Source of the DNA: Hesseltinella vesiculosa
Lineage: Eukaryota; Mucoromycota; Mucoromycetes; Mucorales; Cunninghamellaceae
NCBI GenBank assembly: GCA_002104935.1
Contig: MCGT01000017.1
Span: forward strand, 248,001-312,000
Length of the DNA: 64,000 nt
Direction of reading: 5' to 3'
Below are positions 60,073-64,000 of this stretch, one piece after another. The first letter of the stretch is position 1. Every line of letters begins with the position of its first letter. The notes under the pieces were generated by a model. It was not told the origin of the DNA and ran no database searches. It saw only the letters and a list, made by a program, of their open reading frames with translations. Position numbers and translations under genes: made by a program.

Positions 60073-61648
60073 AAGGCGTGTGCACACAATGGAGGCTGGA
60101 ACAGATTAGGCGGAGGAACGAGCCTGCTACACAGTTTGCCCAGAGAATGAATTCACTTTGTGGCTGTGGAGGAGGTAACAAACCCATGAAACGATGTGCT
60201 CGTTCAAGCATGAATAGCCAAATTTGTTCACAAAGGAAAGTTGGCTCACATGGTTGAATGTAATGCGCTAAATCAAATTTGCGACGTAGAGGCGGATGAG
60301 ATGGCATCCACCTCTTTTTGGTCATCATGGGGTTTCCACGCTCCTTGACCCGAACTGCGCCCAAATTTGGTTCCCCCAATCTCACACTTTTCCCGCTTCT
60401 TCCAAGATCTCAGCTTATTCCAATTGATCACAGGGACTTGCTAAAGGTATAAAGGAAAAGAAACATTGCCTGGTTCATGCTTGGCTCTGGCCGTAGCTGG
60501 GAAAGTGCGGCTGGTGGTATAAAACGGCCCTACCATTCCTAGTAGCCCAAGACGGCAGTAGACGGATCACCATTGAGTTTTTAATATGCGCTGTAAAGGA
60601 AATTCTACGTTAGGTGAAAAAAAAAAAGCCAATTTGTGGAATGCGCTGCTCATCGTCGGTCTTTGAATGGATGGATCTAGCCTGGGATGTGAGCTGCATC
60701 GACATATTAAAAGGAACATGGGCGCGTTTTCCTTCCTTACAGTTTTGATAGGAAGGACACGCACAAAAAAAAAACCATTTGCCTTGATTTTCAACGGTGG
60801 ATTGACCGAGTGTTCGGGTGAATGAGCGGATGTACCTAGGGGGGATTTTTTTCTCCTTGGATTAGCCACTTTTTATGTTCATACGATATTCCCAAGTATT
60901 CTCGGTTTTTTATTTTTTCATCGAAAATTACTAAATTGATCGGTGTGTCTCCAAAGTATGACGGGACTAGGCCAAAAATCGGGTAAGCAAGGATGAGAAT
61001 GAAAACACGTGTGATCGTATCCATCGACGAAGGTTGCGGAGATCCAAGCTTGTTGGTAAGCTGACCGTTGGTTTTTTTTTTTCCTTCAGGAAAAGCAAAG
61101 GGGAGACAAGGCAATGAACAAAAAGGGGTGGCTTTTTCTTTAAAAAAAAACAAACAAACCAGACAGATGGCAACAGCAGCTGTAAAAAGAGAAGGAGGAC
61201 CAACACTGATCGGCCCTGAAAACGCCGAGGCTGTGGTGTTACGCTTTTTCTACAATGAAACATCCAAGTCAGAAATGATGCAATGCATTAGCACCGGAAG
61301 TAACACAGCCCATGCAGCGATGATCTAATTTTACAGCCAGATTTCGCAAGCTGGCGCAAAAAGGGATGGCGAGTGAATAAAAAAAAACTGCGCGCTCAGA
61401 CCCACCTCTTGTTTTTTCATTGTGGCTGAAACGGTTGTTTTATTCACCAATTTTAAGGAGCATGAAGTATAGGGTTGGATGGGTGGCGTGGAATGAATGC
61501 CGCCCTGGCGAAAAAAAAAAAAAGGAGAGGATGATGCTAAATATATAATAGATGTAAACATAGAGTAAAACAACTGGGGAATAATATTTACATGAGCTAA
61601 AGGGGAGGGGGGGGAATCGGCTGTAAAGCATGAAGGTTCATATGGGGA
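60073..61648. other. Gene-poor spacer
   Basis: A minus-strand frame at 60836-61027 (MDTITRVFILILAYPIFGLV to IQGEKNPP) is AT-rich in codon use and starts with a hydrophobic segment. A plus frame of 53 codons ends at 61328. Neither has homology I recognise, and neither is called as a gene. Confidence 0.3.
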
Positions 61649-63369
61649 TCAGCGGGTGGTTTTCTTGATCACCATGGATAGCTGGTCCATCCAGCGCTGT
61701 TGTTGCTCGAGGGATTTCGTCCTTAGGACAAGGCGGCGCATTTCATCGTAGACGCTGGCGGTGGCGGTGCCTCCCATGCCAGTGAAGGGGTTGGTGACGG
61801 CAAAATGGTCGCTGGAGAAGAACTGGAAATGCAGTTCAAAGCCATAAACACCGGTGTCGTCGGTCAAGACGGAGGAGGAGCCACTGCTGTGGCCGCTGGC
61901 GATGGACTTGCGAGAGGAAGACAGCAAGGATTTCTTGCGGCCTTTGTTTCGTTGTTGCAGCTGTTTTTCCTTTTCCATGATCTTGTCCACCAAGGCAGGT
62001 TCTAGGGGCTTGAGCTTGACTTTTTTCAAGATGATGATGCCTCGGTGTGCGAGACGGCCGTCCTTTTGCTTTTTGCAAAAGATGAACAGGTCATTGAACA
62101 AGAGGTAGGAACGCACGTCCGAGGTTTCATGCGGCAGCAGCATATCAACGTGGATCAATTCATCATGCAGCAACAGTCGTCTCGATAGAGTCACTTGAGC
62201 AGGTGAGTTTTGCACCAGGCGATAGCTTTGATACACGTCATATAAACCCAGGCTATCATCGATCCTGAGAGAAAAAAAGAATGAGCCGGGATATTAAGTA
62301 CACTTGGAGCTTACATGGCGTCCCAGTGCCTTTGTCTCTTTTTGAAGTTGCTGGCGGCGTTGGAGAGGGCGTTGTAGTCTGGATGCGTGGCCTCTGTTAG
62401 CTGAGCGCATTGAACGATGATGTCCGTGTAGGCAGGTAATCGCACGAGTGGGTGTTGTAAATAGTGACCGAGTTGCTGAATGGCATCATCTTTTTCTTGA
62501 CATGTCTGATGAGAAAAAAATAAAATAAGCCCAACCGAAACATGAAGACAGTTGTGCCTTTTACCTTGAGAAACTTGGCAAAAGGGGCGGTTTTGTGTAA
62601 CTGGTCCAAAAGAAGAATGGAGGCATTGAACCCTTTGAGGTATATGGTGTAGCAGGCATTGGTGTAGTCATACTAGAAAGTTCGCCAAAAAAAAAAAACG
62701 ATGAGATTCAATCAAAAGGAAAAAAAAATACACTTACAAAACGGTTGAAAATATCGGAAAGCAATTGTGTGGGGCCCCAGATGGTCAGTCTAAGAGAAAG
62801 AGTGTGAGTTCTCTGCAAAAGGAAAAAGGAATTTACCACGGTTACCTTTGACGCAGTTCCTCCAATAGCGACTTATGAGCAGGTATCAAGCTTTGGATGG
62901 GTTTAAAAAGAGCATCGGTGTCCGCTGGCGAGTAGACTTGCTTCTTCTTATTCTCGATCGCGAGGAATTCATGGATTCGACTGCCATAAAAACTTTCCAG
63001 GCAAGCCAGATCATGAATAAATTGAATCTCCGTCTGGATAAGATGTTGCACCATTTGGTGCTTGAACGCACCATTCTTTGTTGTATGATCGACTTGATAA
63101 TCTGAGCGGCAAAAAAAAAAAGGTTCAGTGATCTGCTTCTTTTGTTTCTCGTCAATCTTACCTAGGACGGATTCAAATTGATCAGGGTCATATGCCTGAT
63201 AGACGTCATCGATGATGGAAAGATCGTCCAAAAGCTGGGCTGTGTAGTCAATGTCGTAATGGGAGGCGGTAGTGGCGGTTGACACTGAGGTAATATCGGA
63301 CACGGGTGAGGATAATGGGTGCATGTAGTAAGAGGGATATTTTATACCTTCTTGAGGTGCGTACATCAT
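61649..63369 (-). CDS. RhoGEF with DH and PH domains
   Basis: Guanine-nucleotide exchange factor for a Rho-family GTPase. Start ATG at 63369 (MMYAPQEGIKYPSYYMHPLS). The DH domain spans several exons: HQMVQHLIQTEIQFIHDLACLE (QTE..FIHDL), FYGSRIHEFLAI, HKSLLEELRQR, LTIWGPTQLLSDIFNRFYDY, GFNASILLLDQL and LVRLPAYTDIIVQCAQ. The PH domain follows, with VTLSRRLLLHDELIHV, RSYLLFNDLFIFCKKQK and LVLRTKSLEQQQRWMDQLSMV. There is no CNH domain after PH, unlike yeast Rom2. Stop at 61649-61651. The start is divergent to the gene at the right edge. Confidence 0.88.
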
Positions 63370-63869
63370 GTGTGAGAGGTATGTTTCTCTTAAAAAAAAA
63401 GGGGGGGATGGTATCAAAAAGAGAGAAGGTCAGAGATAAAAAGAAAAATCAAACACGGAAAAGAAAAAGAAGAAGGGGAAAATGGGCCACCAAAGAAATG
63501 TCCTTTTTTAAAAAAAAAAAAGAAAATAAAGTTCATTCACGTACACCTGTTTTAGGATGAGAATTGCTGTTTTGGTCAGCAGCAGTTTTTGGGCAAAGGA
63601 CTCTTTTCGCTCAGTTTCTCCTTTTTCCACTCATTTTTGCTTTCTCCCCCAACATTGGTAGATCCGTAAACTCTCTTTTTGAAAGTAATAAAAATAATCT
63701 CTTGGGAACAGCTCCTTGAAGCAAAACAACCGGCCAATGTTAGAAAATCGGGCGTCTGCTGCAGCGTTGCCATGGCAACCAAAAAGAAAATGGAAATGAA
63801 AAAAAAAAAAAACGCCGCCACGTTCCCTTTTTCTTCACCTACTTGTTTTTTTTTACGTCGTTGTCATCC
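63370..63869. promoter_or_regulatory. Divergent promoter of RhoGEF and right-edge gene
   Basis: A 500-nt spacer with A-runs (63391-63400, 63510-63522, 63799-63811) and T(6)A(11) near 63505-63521. No additional gene. Confidence 0.4.
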
Positions 63870-64000
63870 ATGTCGCTATCCACGGCATCTTCCTATCGTG
63901 GTTATTTAGATTCTTCGTTTCTGGCTTCAGGCCATAGTCAGTCGTTTTATTCATTTATAAAGAAACTAAATCAATCATCATCCAAAGAGGTAATCCGATT
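63870..64000 (+). CDS. First coding exon of a truncated gene at the right edge
   Basis: ATG at 63870 gives MSLSTASSYRGYLDSSFLAS, continued by GHSQSFYSFIKKLNQSSSKE, then a donor GAG|GTAATCC at 63989/63990. The frame is 40 codons and Ser-rich. The rest lies outside the window; no family is assignable. Confidence 0.5.
   Translation, partial: MSLSTASSYRGYLDSSFLASGHSQSFYSFIKKLNQSSSKEVIR

Noticed and set aside
59582..60089. Protein-coding frames inside the fold-back element
   Set aside because: They arise because the two arms are inverse copies; the corresponding frames are not kept in copies A, B, C or E.

Overview
The window is a gene-dense stretch of a fungal nuclear genome. Genes carry many short spliceosomal introns (mostly about 50-100 nt) with T-rich 3' ends. 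Both strands are used, and the proteins are clearly fungal (Vps27, Prp2, Atg2, WOPR and Sfp1-like regulators, a Ytp1-family protein, glutamate decarboxylase, UreF). Overall style and protein similarity suggest an early-diverging fungus, probably Mucoromycota. That placement is an inference; no rRNA or other marker gene is present.

Layout. 0-7.3 kb: end of a small Cys-rich protein gene, VPS27 (-), the spliceosomal helicase PRP2/DHX16 (+), a bZIP factor (-). 7.3-9.1 kb: gene-poor, with a fold-back repeat. 9.1-11.8 kb: UreF, then a 21-bp tandem repeat and unrecognised coding-like sequence. 11.8-13.4 kb: Ytp1-family membrane protein (-). 13.6-14.8 kb: two tandem intronless Gag-capsid-like genes (-). 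15.2-22.2 kb: ATG2 (+). 22.4-25.4 kb: DUF3020 protein, then an F-box/ZnF-UBP/DUSP protein. 26.5-32.5 kb: SulP permease, 14-3-3 and WOPR regulator (all -). 33-34.6 kb: a disturbed, repeat-containing locus. 34.9-38.1 kb: mitochondrial Met-tRNA formyltransferase (+) facing a PX-PB1 protein (-). 38.6-44.6 kb: an unrecognised helical protein, glyoxalase I and glutamate decarboxylase (+). 45.4-49.9 kb: Sfp1-like zinc finger, the 37-codon OST4, Yop1/REEP (-), MINDY deubiquitinase. 50-55.2 kb: TBC-coiled-coil protein and a GLI-type zinc-finger factor. 55.2-57.2 kb: repeat-bearing spacer. 57.2-59.3 kb: NFS1. 59.3-61.6 kb: spacer with a near-perfect fold-back element. 61.6-63.4 kb: DH-PH RhoGEF (-). The first exon of another gene (+) runs off the right edge.

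Most genes are unrelated housekeeping or regulatory functions, with no operon-like logic. The points most worth a second look are the paired Gag-like genes (possible domesticated capsids), the F-box/ZnF-UBP/DUSP fusion, the TBC domain lacking its glutamine finger, the PX-PB1 protein without SH3 domains, coding micro-exons of 11-16 nt, GC-AG introns, and a family of fold-back repeats. Exon boundaries were read by eye from splice signals and reading frame; several were confirmed by totals divisible by three.
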